Source of the DNA: Planctomycetaceae bacterium
GTDB lineage: Bacteria > Planctomycetota > Phycisphaerae > Phycisphaerales > UBA1924
Length of the DNA stretch: 64,000 bases
Direction: 5' to 3'
Assembly (NCBI GenBank): GCA_021294835.1
Contig: JAJTDF010000014.1
Location: forward strand, 1-64,000
Part shown: positions 1-9,697 of the stretch, piece after piece
Position numbering within the stretch: the stretch's first letter is position 1
How the letters are laid out: each line of letters starts with the position of its first letter
Position numbers and translations under genes: made by a program
Notes under the pieces: model-generated
The model's database searches: none
Seen by the model: the letters and a program-made list of their open reading frames with translations, nothing else
Told to the model about the DNA's origin: nothing

Positions 1-64
1 GCTCGCCGCGTCACTGGGGGTGCTGAGGCTCCCGCGTCCTCAGATGTTCAAGATACAGGGTGTG

Positions 65-73
65 TGTGGATAA
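65..73 (-). promoter_or_regulatory. Perfect DnaA-box consensus in the same extended context
   Basis: + strand GGGTGTGTGTGGATAAGTGGGGG, sharing at least 22 bp with the 18616 copy. Confidence 0.4.
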
Positions 74-429
74 GTGGGGGTGGCGGGGGGTTGGGTGCGG
101 CTGGGTGTGGGCGCGGAGGGGGCGCGGGGGCTTGGGTGCCTGGGTTGTGTACGGTGAGTGTGCCCGATGGGGTTCGGGGTGGCACGGGAAATGTTTGGGT
201 TGGGGCGGTGTGTACAGCGGAGTGGCGGGAATCTGGCCTGGTGGGGCACAAATCCTCGCGTTTTTTGCGGAGGGATTGGTGCGGAGGCGGGGCGTTTGTG
301 GTACCTTCAAGGGCGACAAGCCGGAGGGCGTTGCCGATGGGCGGATGGGCTGGTACCAGACTGGTGAGCCGGGCGGGGTGGGCGGTTGGGGGCCGCGGCG
401 GTGGTGCGCTGGGGCGGGCGAGCGGCGAG

Positions 430-1869
430 CGTTATGGCGTGGATGCGACGGCCGGGGGGGTGAGAAGCGTGGCCGTGGGGACGGACACAGAAGCCCCGTG
501 GTACTACAAGGCGTATGACGGCTTCAGCCGGCATGTGGCGACGTTCCGCGGGACGGATGCGAGCCCGAAGGAGATCTATACGCATCACGAGATAGGGACT
601 GGTGGTAGCCAGTTGCCTATTCGGCGTGAGGTGGATGCGACGGGTGGTGGTGGGTGGGGCGGGAGCAGCGATGGGGTGTTGGAGACGCAGGCGTTTCTGC
701 TGCATCGGGCCAATGGGGATGTGATTGCGGTGGTGGGTGGGTTGATCGACAAGGGCGGGGGAGTCAAGCGGCCCGGCGCGGTACGGGAGCGGATGGAGTA
801 TGTGCCTGGTGGGGATGGGGCTGGAAGTGTGGAGCCGATGCGGCTGTCACCGGCGGACGGCTACCAGATTGGTGGGGCGCGGGGTGCGGATGGGTTGGTG
901 ACGGGTGATGACTACAACGCGTTCATCGCGGACTATGTCGCGGGGACGGCGAACAGCGCGACGGACCTGAACAACAACGGCGTGGTGGACGGGGACGACT
1001 TCACCGCGTGGAACGCGGAGTGGGACAGCGGAGCCCTGGTGGGGCGGGCCATCATGAGCGTGCCGGATGGGGCGGACGCGAAGGGGCCGGGCAACGTGCG
1101 CGGGGCGATGGCGGCGGCAGGTGTGGCGCTGGATGCGGTGCTGAGTGGGAAGGTGAGCGGGGGCAGTGGGCAGACGGGGAGGGTGAGGTGGGGAGGGATC
1201 GCATTTGTCATGCGGCGGCTCACGGCGGACTGGCCCTCCATTCAGCCTGGCGAGTACTTGGAGCCTGAGCAGTTTGATCCAGCTCCCGGCCCTCCTCCGA
1301 CGGATACTGATGTGCCCGTGCCGGGAACTGAAACTGTCGTGGTACGTTGTACAAAGATCAACGTTCCATGGTTTGATAACCCATTGCATTGTCATGTACT
1401 TATGTGCATGCAGTATCGGACGGCGAACGGACTGATAGTGACAAGATGTACTCGATATGGACTCAATCCACGTGATGGCATTCCGCTGCCCGGAATCTCA
1501 CCGGTCGATATCAGAGAGAATGCACCATTTGATATGCTTCCAACCTATCGAGAGACTATTCCATCAATTCCCTATCCAGGCGTGAGTGCTTGTTTGGCTG
1601 AAGCGACAAAATTGACAAGTCAAATCAGCCGTCCCTACGACCCGTTTAACTGCAATAGCAATTGGTTTGTTGTTTCGTTGATGCAATGCTGCCTGGGAGT
1701 GTCGCCACTGTTGTCGTCTCAAGCGGTAGGAGCGTATCGCTGTTGCCCCCCAGTTCAGCAATTCGATGCGAATGGCAACCCGAGACCTCGCGCAGAGCGA
1801 TTTGTGTGCCCCAGGGGTGCAGTTGGCGAAGGCCTTAGTTTTTACAATTGTCCGGTAACCGAACTTTAG
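430..1869 (+). CDS. RHS/YD-type C-terminal fragment with dockerin-like EF motifs (GADGLVTGDDYNAFIADY...NNNGVVDGDDFTAWNAEW) and an AT-richer cysteine-rich C-terminal tip; true start unclear (ORF open from 64)
   Basis: ORF 64..1869; WYYKAYDGFSRHVATFRG and ETQAFLLHRANGDVIAVV resemble RHS repeats; two D-x-[DN]-x-D-G type motifs; base composition drops after about 1260. Confidence 0.6.
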   Translation, partial: RYGVDATAGGVRSVAVGTDTEAPWYYKAYDGFSRHVATFRGTDASPKEIYTHHEIGTGGSQLPIRREVDATGGGGWGGSSDGVLETQAFLLHRANGDVIAVVGGLIDKGGGVKRPGAVRERMEYVPGGDGAGSVEPMRLSPADGYQIGGARGADGLVTGDDYNAFIADYVAGTANSATDLNNNGVVDGDDFTAWNAEWDSGALVGRAIMSVPDGADAKGPGNVRGAMAAAGVALDAVLSGKVSGGSGQTGRVRWGGIAFVMRRLTADWPSIQPGEYLEPEQFDPAPGPPPTDTDVPVPGTETVVVRCTKINVPWFDNPLHCHVLMCMQYRTANGLIVTRCTRYGLNPRDGIPLPGISPVDIRENAPFDMLPTYRETIPSIPYPGVSACLAEATKLTSQISRPYDPFNCNSNWFVVSLMQCCLGVSPLLSSQAVGAYRCCPPVQQFDANGNPRPRAERFVCPRGAVGEGLSFYNCPVTEL

Positions 1870-1983
1870 GCAAAGCCGCTGCAAGCAAATATTGCAAGCA
1901 TTAGCGAGTCTGGTTCATGTTCTTTGGCGCATGCTTGTTCTTTATTCGCGGCTCAATCGCTTGGTTCTGAGGGAGATTAACAG

Positions 1984-2643
1984 ATGGCATCAGTACGTTG
2001 TGCGTTACTCTCGTGTGTCACGGTCTTCTGGTTCTGCGTTGTCGCTGGCTGTTCGGTTGCTCCAGGCTTTCGTATACTTGCAGAGCCACCTTTTACAAAG
2101 GTCGAGCCACAGCACTGGACTACAGGTCTCGCATATGCGGACGCGCGGCCGTGGCATAAATGGGAGACTGTAGAGATACCGTTTGCAGTTAGTAACGTTA
2201 TCGATGCACAATTCAAAATCATGACGCGGACTGCATATGGGGTCGAGCAAGTACAGATGGATCGTTCGTCAGATACAATACGTATGCTGAATCAAAATAT
2301 TAGATTCCAAATCATGAAGGAGGATCGAACAGTTGTATTTGAAGGTCGGGATGATGATCTGAGCTTTGAAGATATGCAGCAAGACAATACATGGTACTGG
2401 AGTAATTTACGGGTATCTTCTGGTTTCATTCTTGACGATACGGCAGCAAACCGACGCGATGCTTCAGTCCTGTACATCGGAAGAAATATGGAAATGCGGA
2501 TCCGGCTTTTGCCAAAGAAAAAGTACATTGTGCGGATTAGTCGTCGGCCCGGCACGGCATTGCCTGGTTCATGGGGTGACAATATTGGTGTTCAGGTTGA
2601 GTCATTTCGCTCGATGATGCAGTTGGCTCCAGTCATATACTGA
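1984..2643 (+). CDS. Putative lipoprotein, candidate immunity partner of the upstream RHS tip
   Basis: 219-aa ORF with signal and lipobox (CVTVFWFCVVAGCS); AT-rich like the adjacent tip. Confidence 0.65.
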   Translation: MASVRCALLSCVTVFWFCVVAGCSVAPGFRILAEPPFTKVEPQHWTTGLAYADARPWHKWETVEIPFAVSNVIDAQFKIMTRTAYGVEQVQMDRSSDTIRMLNQNIRFQIMKEDRTVVFEGRDDDLSFEDMQQDNTWYWSNLRVSSGFILDDTAANRRDASVLYIGRNMEMRIRLLPKKKYIVRISRRPGTALPGSWGDNIGVQVESFRSMMQLAPVIY

Positions 2644-2713
2644 AGGAAGCAAGCCTCAATACTGCAAGTGGATAAGCGGTAGAGTGTGGACTCCGGTGGA
2701 GTGCGTGAGTCTG

Positions 2714-2850
2714 TCAGCCGTGGCTCGCCTCGAACTCTTCGGGGTTGACGCAGCTCAGGCTGCTGTTGATTCTCTGCCGTCAGCAGTACGCTTCGATGCA
2801 CTCGAAGATCGTCGCCGCTGTAGGCTGTCCGACAGTCGCGCTCGTTGCGG
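2714..2850 (-). pseudogene. IS3-family transposase (OrfB) C-terminal remnant with internal stop
   Basis: Minus-strand translation ...TVGQPTAATIFECIEAYC*RQRINSSLSCVNPEEFEASHG* resembles the conserved IS3 end (IFEYIE.FYNRQR.HSSLGY.SPEEFE). Confidence 0.7.
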
Positions 2851-3078
2851 GATGATTGGTGAACGGGATACGCACCATGGCAAACAAGGTCGCGGGGGTC
2901 GGTATCGGTTCGGTTGGTTCGGCAGGTGGGGGCGGAAATCTGAGCGTGGTGCGGGTTGGATGGCCCTTGAGGTGAGGAAGTGGGCAAGAAGGGGCGGCCG
3001 ACGCTTGCCCCGGGGCCTTGGGTGACCGACACTTGCCGACGCGGCGGGGGCCACGTCCGACTTATCAGACCCACTTCT

Positions 3079-4206
3079 ATGAGCCACGCCATGCAGAACG
3101 GAAGCACCCCCAAAGCCCCCAGCCCCCCTCCCACCGCCGGTCGCGTCGCGTTGATCACCGGCATCACCGGGCAGGACGGGTCGTACCTGGCGGAGTTCCT
3201 GCTGGCCAAGGGGTATCAGGTTCACGGGCTGATTCGGCGTGCCAGCAGCTTCAACACCGACCGCATCGACCACCTGTATCTGGACCCGCACATCAAGGCG
3301 GCGATGGCGGCCTCGGGCGGGCGGATGACGCTGCACTACGGCGACCTGTGCGACAGCAACGTGCTGAGCAAGCTGGTGAAGGCCGTGAACCCCGACGAGG
3401 TGTACAACCTCGGTGCGCAGAGCCACGTGCGGGTGAGCTTTGACATGCCGGTGTATACCGCCGAGACGGTGGCGATGGGGGCGCTGAAGCTGCTGGAGGC
3501 GGTGCGCGACCACCAGCAGACGGCGGGCAAGCAGATCCGCTACTACCAGGCGAGCTCCAGCGAGCAGTATGGGCTGGTGCAGGAGGTGCCCCAGCGCGAG
3601 AACACGCCGTTCTACCCGCGGAGCCCCTACGCCTGCGCCAAGGTGATGGCGCACTGGGCGACGGTGAACTACCGCGAGAGCTACAAGATGCACGCCTCGT
3701 GCGGCATCCTGTTCAACCACGAGAGCCCGCGCCGGGGCGAGACGTTTGTGACCCGCAAGATCACGCGGGCGGTGGGGCGGATCAAGATGGGCCTGCAGGA
3801 CAAGGTGTTCCTGGGCAATCTGGACTCCAAGCGCGACTGGGGCTTTGCCGGCGACTACGTGAAGATGATGTGGCTGATGCTGCAGCAGCCGGAGGCCGAC
3901 GACTACGTGATCGCGACCGGCAAGACGATCACGGTGCGCGAGTTCGCCGAGTTGGCCTTCAAGCACGCCGGGCTGGATTGGGACAAGCACGTGGCGTTTG
4001 ACCCGCGGTATCTGCGGCCGGCCGAGGTGGACCTGCTGCTGGGCGACCCCAGCAAGGCGATGAGCAAGCTGGGCTGGAAGCCGGAGACCAGCGTGGAGCA
4101 GTTGGCCGCGATGATGGTGGATTCGGACATGGAGCTGGCCCGTCGGGAGCGCACGCTGCGCGACGCGGGCCACACGCTGCCGGCGATCGCCGGGCACGAT
4201 CAGTGA
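3079..4206 (+). CDS. gmd: GDP-mannose 4,6-dehydratase
   Basis: [44 protein letters not shown]; full-length SDR; ATG at 3079 in frame with ORF 2980..4206. Confidence 0.95.
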   Translation: MSHAMQNGSTPKAPSPPPTAGRVALITGITGQDGSYLAEFLLAKGYQVHGLIRRASSFNTDRIDHLYLDPHIKAAMAASGGRMTLHYGDLCDSNVLSKLVKAVNPDEVYNLGAQSHVRVSFDMPVYTAETVAMGALKLLEAVRDHQQTAGKQIRYYQASSSEQYGLVQEVPQRENTPFYPRSPYACAKVMAHWATVNYRESYKMHASCGILFNHESPRRGETFVTRKITRAVGRIKMGLQDKVFLGNLDSKRDWGFAGDYVKMMWLMLQQPEADDYVIATGKTITVREFAELAFKHAGLDWDKHVAFDPRYLRPAEVDLLLGDPSKAMSKLGWKPETSVEQLAAMMVDSDMELARRERTLRDAGHTLPAIAGHDQ

Positions 4207-4255
4207 GCGACCACCCTCACCCCCACACCCCTCCCCTTCATCGGAGCCGGCGCGC

Positions 4256-4903
4256 ATGGCCCTCCCCCGACCGCGAGCCCACTGGACGCCCCGCTACGTC
4301 CGCGACCGCATCCGTCTGGCGCTCTGGCAACGGGCCAACCCCGGTGCGCCCTGGCTGACCGCCGACGCGGTGTCGGCGTTGACCACGCTGCTGCGGCCGA
4401 CGGACGTGCTGGTGGAGTTTGGGTCGGGGCGGTCCACGGCGTGGTTCGCGCGGCGGCTGAGTGCCGGGCGGGTGGTCTCGGTGGAGCATCACGCTGAGTG
4501 GTTCGCCAAGGTGCAGGGGGACCTGCGGGCGGCGGGGCTGGGCAACGTGGTGTACCGCCAGGCGCCGCAGGATGCCTCGGGGTACGTCGCGGCGGCCGAG
4601 GCGGCGCTGGCCGAGGCCAGCCCCGACGGCCGGGCGGATGTGATCCTCAACGATGGGATCGTGCGCGACGCGGTAGCGGCATGGTCGCTGGGCAAGGTGC
4701 GGCCGGGGGGGATGATCATCGTGGACAACGTGCAGCGGTATCTGCCGTGCGAGAGCGGCTCGCCCGCGGCCATCGGGCCGAGCGCCCGGCCGATCAACGC
4801 CGACTGGCAGGCGTTCGCCGACGCGACGGTGGGTTGGCGGCAACTGTGGACGCAGAACGGGATTGAGAACACGGCGTTCTTCTTCGCACCGCCCACCGGC
4901 TGA
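4256..4903 (+). CDS. Class I SAM-dependent methyltransferase-like protein
   Basis: VLVEFGSGRSTAWFARRL SAM-binding-like motif, ADVILNDGIVRDAV. Confidence 0.65.
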   Translation: MALPRPRAHWTPRYVRDRIRLALWQRANPGAPWLTADAVSALTTLLRPTDVLVEFGSGRSTAWFARRLSAGRVVSVEHHAEWFAKVQGDLRAAGLGNVVYRQAPQDASGYVAAAEAALAEASPDGRADVILNDGIVRDAVAAWSLGKVRPGGMIIVDNVQRYLPCESGSPAAIGPSARPINADWQAFADATVGWRQLWTQNGIENTAFFFAPPTG

Positions 4904-4930
4904 GCGAAGGCGGGCGCATCCGAGAGCATC

Positions 4931-5899
4931 ATGCTGAACCTGAAAGACAAGAAGATCATCCTCACCGGCGGCGCGGGCTTTCTTGGCAAGGCCGTGCAGG
5001 CGGCGCTGGCTGCCCGGGGCGTCAAGCCGGCGGACGTGTTCATCCCCCGTCGCAAGGACTTTGACCTGACCGAGAAGGACGACGTGGCGAGGCTGTACCG
5101 CACGGCGTTCCCCGGTTCCAAGGCCGACGTGGTGATCCACCTGGCGGCGGAGGTGGGGGGCATCGGCGCCAACCGCAAGAACCCCGGGCGGTACTTCTAC
5201 GCCAACATGGCCATGGCCCTGCACCTGATCGAACTGGCCCGGCAGGACGGGCTGATCGATCGGCACGGCAAGTTCGTGCAGGTGGGCACGATCTGCGCGT
5301 ACCCGAAGTTCACGCCGGTGCCCTTCCGCGAGGAGGAACTGTGGAACGGCTACCCGGAAGAGACCAACGCGCCGTACGGCGTCGCCAAGAAGGCGGCGTG
5401 GCAGATGCTTGACGCGTACAAGCTGCAGTACGGCCTGCACTCGGCGTATGTGCTGCCGGTGAACCTGTACGGCCCGCACGACAACTTTGACCTGGAGAGC
5501 AGCCACGTCATCCCCGCGCTCATCCGCAAGTGCATCGAGGCGCAGCGGCGGGGCGACAGCCAGATCGTCTGCTGGGGGACGGGCTCGGCCTCGCGCGAGT
5601 TCCTGTACAGCGAGGACGCGGCGGAGGGGATTGTGCGTGCCGCGGAGGTGATGGAGGACCCGACGCCGATCAACCTGGGCGCCAGCTTCGAGATCACCAT
5701 CAAGGACCTGGTGGAGTTGATCGTGCGGCTGACGGGGTTCTCGGGCAAGATCGTGTGGGACGCCACCAAGCCCGACGGCCAGCCCCGGCGCTGCCTGAGC
5801 ACCGAGCGGGCGGCCAAGTTGCTGGACTGGCGTGCCAAGGTGGGCTTTGAGGAAGGCCTCAAGCGCACCATCGAGTGGTATCGGACGCACGGCGGCTGA
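4931..5899 (+). CDS. fcl: GDP-L-fucose synthase
   Basis: [43 protein letters not shown]; adjacent to gmd. Confidence 0.92.
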   Translation: MLNLKDKKIILTGGAGFLGKAVQAALAARGVKPADVFIPRRKDFDLTEKDDVARLYRTAFPGSKADVVIHLAAEVGGIGANRKNPGRYFYANMAMALHLIELARQDGLIDRHGKFVQVGTICAYPKFTPVPFREEELWNGYPEETNAPYGVAKKAAWQMLDAYKLQYGLHSAYVLPVNLYGPHDNFDLESSHVIPALIRKCIEAQRRGDSQIVCWGTGSASREFLYSEDAAEGIVRAAEVMEDPTPINLGASFEITIKDLVELIVRLTGFSGKIVWDATKPDGQPRRCLSTERAAKLLDWRAKVGFEEGLKRTIEWYRTHGG

Positions 5900-6067
5900 G
5901 AAGCCGGGCAACCCGTGCTCGATGCGCGGCCTGACTGGGGCCGCGGTCGCGTTTCCGACTCGCGGCCGGCAGCTTGCGCTTGTTTTCTGTGGTAAGGTCA
6001 TGTGCTGTCCTGCTCGTGTGTGTGCCGAGCGGCGGCGGACCGGAGCGGACCGCAGAGAGGGAGCCCA

Positions 6068-6424
6068 GTGAATCTCAGAGGCATCATCGCTGTCGGGATC
6101 AATGCGACGCTCGTGCTGAGCGGCCCGGGCGCTTTGGCCGGAACTGAGACCGCCGGCGCAGCGTTGAACGCGCTGCGGATCACGATCATCGCCGACGACG
6201 GCGCGGGTGTTGCCTCGTCGGGCGTGCCGGTGGTGGGGATTGATGAACCAGGCGGGCCGTCGCCGGCTCGGGCGGCGGCGTGCGGCAGCGGCCGGCGTGT
6301 GACGCCACCCCGGCCGACCTCACCGGCATGGGCAGCGGAGGGTGTCGGGACCGGCGGATGGTCCTGATGTCGACGAAGGCGTTCCGCCGCCGTCGGTGAT
6401 GGTCATCACGGACGGGTGAAACAT
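6068..6424 (+). pseudogene. Possible frameshifted small exported protein
   Basis: Signal-like start (GTG at 6068, NLRGIIAVGINATLVLSGPGALAG); plausible downstream coding (DATPADLTGMGSGG, then PADGPDVDEGVPPPSVMVITDG*) lies in other frames. Confidence 0.3.
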
Positions 6425-6438
6425 GCAGTTTGTGCATT

Positions 6439-6476
6439 GCGGGGACCCTTCGGGCAGGATGGGTCCCCGCTTTGTT
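6439..6476 (+). terminator. Intrinsic terminator-like hairpin (GCGGGGACCC...GGGTCCCCGCTTTGTT)
   Basis: 10-bp perfect stem followed by a T-rich run, between the 6068 reading frame and topA. Confidence 0.6.
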
Positions 6477-6506
6477 GCGCGCGGCGGGCATACGCCGCGG
6501 CTTCGC

Positions 6507-9302
6507 TCAGACGCCCAACTCGTCAGCGACGGACTCCAGCGACTCGTCGCCGGTGGAGCCGGGGGGCTTCACGCCGGGCAGGGGCTTGCCGTCGGCACCG
6601 GTGAGGGGCTGGCCGTCGAGCGTTTTGACGATGACAACGGGATGGGCCTTCTGGTGGGCCTCCAGGGCGCCCAGCAGTCTGGTCTTCTCTTCTTCGGGGA
6701 GCTTCTTGAAATCACCCCGTCCCCGGCACTTGGGGAACTTGCTGCAGCCCAGCCAGGGCCCGTATTTGCCGGGCCGGAGGTACATCGGTGCCGAGCACTT
6801 GGTGCAGGGCTGGGGCGGTTCGGGCGTGAAGGGCTTGGCCGAGGGGGCGATGGCGAAGCCCTTCTTGTCAAGCCGCACGATGCCGTCGCAGGGGTTCTGC
6901 TTGTCGTTGTAGCGGGTGCAGCCCAGGAAGGCGCCGAAGCGGCCGGTGCGCTTGCTCATGGGGCTCTTGCATTTGGGACAGGCGACCTCGGTGGCCTCGA
7001 TGGCGCGGGGCACGCCGTCGCGGTCGACCGGGGCGGCGTAGTCGCACGCGGGGTAGGTGGAGCAGGAGAGGAAGCGGCCGTTCTTGCCCAGGCGGTAGAC
7101 GGTCGGGGCGCCGCACTTGGCGCAGCGGAACTCGTCGGGGGCGGGCACGGTCTCGGCCTTGGCGTGGGTGAGGGTGTTTTCAACCTGGCTGAGCCGCTGG
7201 GCGAAGGGCCCGTAGAAGCGGTGGAGCATCTGCACCCAGTCCAGATGCTCTTCCTCGATCTTGTCCAGGTCGGCTTCCATCTCGCGGGTGTAGCCGAGGT
7301 CCATGATCTGGGGGAAGGCCTCGATGAGCTTGTCGGTCACGGCCTCGCCCAGGCTGGTCGCGTAGAAGCGGCGCTCGAGCAGTTCGACGTACTTGCGGTC
7401 CTGAATGACCGAGATGATGCTGGCGTAGGTGCTGGGTCGGCCGATGCCCTCCTCTTCCAGCGACTTGATCAGGCCGGCTTCGGTGTACCGCGGGGGCGGG
7501 GAGGAGAACTTCTGGCGGGGGGCCATGCCGAAGGGGGCGACCTTCTGCTTCTCGGCCAGAGTCGGCAGGGTCTGCTCGTCGGCGCTCTGCGGCACGCCGG
7601 TGACCTTGAGGAAGCCGTCGAAGACCAGCACACGCCCGGAAGCACGGAAGGTCAGCGGGCGGGCGGGGTCTTTGCCGCCGGTGATCGAGACGGTGGTCGC
7701 GTCCCACTGGGCCGGGGTGCACTGGCAGGCGACAAAGCGCTTCCAGATCAGTTCGTAGACGCGGAGCAGGTCGGGCTTGAGGATGGAGCGAAGCCGCGAG
7801 GGCGGGTAGTTCAGGCTGGTGGGGCGGATGGCCTCGTGGGCCTCCTGGGCGTCTTTGTTGGAGGAGGTGTAGAAGTTGGGCTTGTCGGGCAGGTAGGCCG
7901 GGCCGAGGGCCTTGGGAATGTACTCGCGGACCATCTCGATCGCCTCGCGAGAGAGATGCGTCGAGTCGGTACGCATGTAGGTGATCAGCGCGACGGGGCC
8001 TTCGCCGGGGATATCTACGCCCTGGTACAACTGCTGCGCCGCGGCCATCGTCCGCTTGGCGGTGAAGCCGAGCTGCACGCTGCCGGCCTGCTGCAGGGTG
8101 CTGGTGATGAACGGCGCCGACGGGCGCGAGGTGGTGCGGCGTGTTTCAATGCCGCTGACGGCGTAGGGCGTGGAGGGGTCGATTTCGCCGGTGAGCGAGC
8201 GGACGAACCGCGCCGGGCCCTTGCCCTTGGGGTCGGGGCGGGTGGTGACACGGACGTTGTTCAGGCCGGCGGCCTGGGCGATCTGCACGGCGCGCTGGGC
8301 GAGGGCTTCGCCGGCTTTCTCAAGATCCTTCTCCGCGCCGTCGGCCGGCAGCGAGAGGTCGAACTTCTGCCCGGCGACCTCGGCCAGTTCGGCGCGGAAG
8401 CCGCCGTTCTCGGCCAGCCATGCGGTGACCTCTTTGACCGTCGGGCCGTCGCCCTTCTCGTTGCGCTGGGCGAGCAGGGACTTGAAGCCCTGGGCCATTC
8501 CCGCCGCCTGCGCGAGCTGCGCCGTGAACACGCCGTTGATGGCCCACGACTCATCGGGCACGAAGGCGCGGATCTCGCGTTCGCGTTCGACGATCAGCCG
8601 CACGGCGACGCTCTGCACGCGTCCGGCCGAGAGGCCCCGGGCGACCTTCTTCCACAGCAGCGGGGAGACCTGGTAGCCGACGATGCGGTCAACGATGCGG
8701 CGGGCCTGCTGCGCGTTGACCCGATCCATGTTGATCGGGTGCGGGTTGTTGAAGGCCCGCTTGATCTCGTCCTTGGTGATGGCGTTGAACATCACACGCT
8801 TGGCGCGGAGCGGATCCACGCCCAGTTCGCTGGCGATGTGCCAGGCGATGGCCTCGCCCTCGCGATCCGGGTCGGTGGCGAACCAGATCTCGCTGGCCCG
8901 CTTGGCCGCCTTGCGCAGGTCGCCCATCACGCGGCCCTTGTCCTCCATCACCACGTAGGTGGGCGAGAAGTCGTGCTGGAGGTCCACGCCGGGGACGGGG
9001 CTCTTGACGCCCTTGGGGTTGCGGTTGGGCAGGTCGCGTACGTGCCCGACCGAGGCCAGCACCTGATAGCCCGGGCCGAGATACTTGTTGATGGTCTTGG
9101 CCTTGGCCGGAGACTCGACGATCACCAGTTGCTTGCCCGAACCGCCGCCCGGGCCGGCGTCGGTGGCATCGGCCTCCATCACCCCGTCGCCCGCGTCAAA
9201 CGGAGCATCCGCAGCAGGGGCAGCAGCGGTGGCCGCGGCCTTCTTGCTCGAGCGGCGGGTGGAGGGGGCTTTGGTGCGGGATGTCGAAGGAGCCTTGGCC
9301 AT
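6507..9302 (-). CDS. topA: DNA topoisomerase I with C-terminal zinc ribbons
   Basis: QLVIVESPAKAKTINKYLGPGYQVLASVGHVRDLP; ATDPDREGEAIAWH; YMRTDSTHLS; CxxC zinc ribbons near the C-terminus; start MAKAPSTS at 9302. Confidence 0.96.
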   Translation of the reverse strand: MAKAPSTSRTKAPSTRRSSKKAAATAAAPAADAPFDAGDGVMEADATDAGPGGGSGKQLVIVESPAKAKTINKYLGPGYQVLASVGHVRDLPNRNPKGVKSPVPGVDLQHDFSPTYVVMEDKGRVMGDLRKAAKRASEIWFATDPDREGEAIAWHIASELGVDPLRAKRVMFNAITKDEIKRAFNNPHPINMDRVNAQQARRIVDRIVGYQVSPLLWKKVARGLSAGRVQSVAVRLIVEREREIRAFVPDESWAINGVFTAQLAQAAGMAQGFKSLLAQRNEKGDGPTVKEVTAWLAENGGFRAELAEVAGQKFDLSLPADGAEKDLEKAGEALAQRAVQIAQAAGLNNVRVTTRPDPKGKGPARFVRSLTGEIDPSTPYAVSGIETRRTTSRPSAPFITSTLQQAGSVQLGFTAKRTMAAAQQLYQGVDIPGEGPVALITYMRTDSTHLSREAIEMVREYIPKALGPAYLPDKPNFYTSSNKDAQEAHEAIRPTSLNYPPSRLRSILKPDLLRVYELIWKRFVACQCTPAQWDATTVSITGGKDPARPLTFRASGRVLVFDGFLKVTGVPQSADEQTLPTLAEKQKVAPFGMAPRQKFSSPPPRYTEAGLIKSLEEEGIGRPSTYASIISVIQDRKYVELLERRFYATSLGEAVTDKLIEAFPQIMDLGYTREMEADLDKIEEEHLDWVQMLHRFYGPFAQRLSQVENTLTHAKAETVPAPDEFRCAKCGAPTVYRLGKNGRFLSCSTYPACDYAAPVDRDGVPRAIEATEVACPKCKSPMSKRTGRFGAFLGCTRYNDKQNPCDGIVRLDKKGFAIAPSAKPFTPEPPQPCTKCSAPMYLRPGKYGPWLGCSKFPKCRGRGDFKKLPEEEKTRLLGALEAHQKAHPVVIVKTLDGQPLTGADGKPLPGVKPPGSTGDESLESVADELGV

Positions 9303-9583
9303 GGCGGACGCTTGTGCGGGGAATCCAGAGGGCCGGTTGGCCGGTGGCTGGGAGGGCGAGGGGTCAGGACGGGTCAGGACGGGGTGGGTCGGCAACTGAT
9401 ACGGTGAAAGTTTGGTATCGGATCGGTCGGCCGAACCAATATAGAGAGAAGCCAGCGGTCGGGTTCGGGTCAAGTGCTGGAATATGCGTCGAACGTGCAA
9501 TCTGAATCGGGAATGTGACCCGGCCAACCACCTCGGGGTTTCGGCCGGAGGCCGAAGACGGCTGGAAAGAAGCGAAAAGGAAA

Positions 9584-9606
9584 AGCCCCGGACTTGCTCC
9601 GGGCAA
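9584..9606 (-). terminator. Intrinsic terminator-like hairpin downstream of miaA
   Basis: Minus strand: CCCGGAGCAAGTCCGGGG then CTTTTCCTTTT. Confidence 0.5.
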
Positions 9607-9697
9607 CGTGGGGGGGTGGTCTTCAGAATGAGTGAAAAACCCGAGTGTGCCGTGACGGGATTTCTGGGCGGGCCGGCGGGTGGCCGATCAGGCTGGA

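Noticed and set aside
6423-9407. 994-aa + strand ORF opposite topA
   Set aside because: Antisense of a clear topA; composition is a high-GC mirror artefact (Gly/Ala/Leu/Val/Asp-rich) with no family motif.
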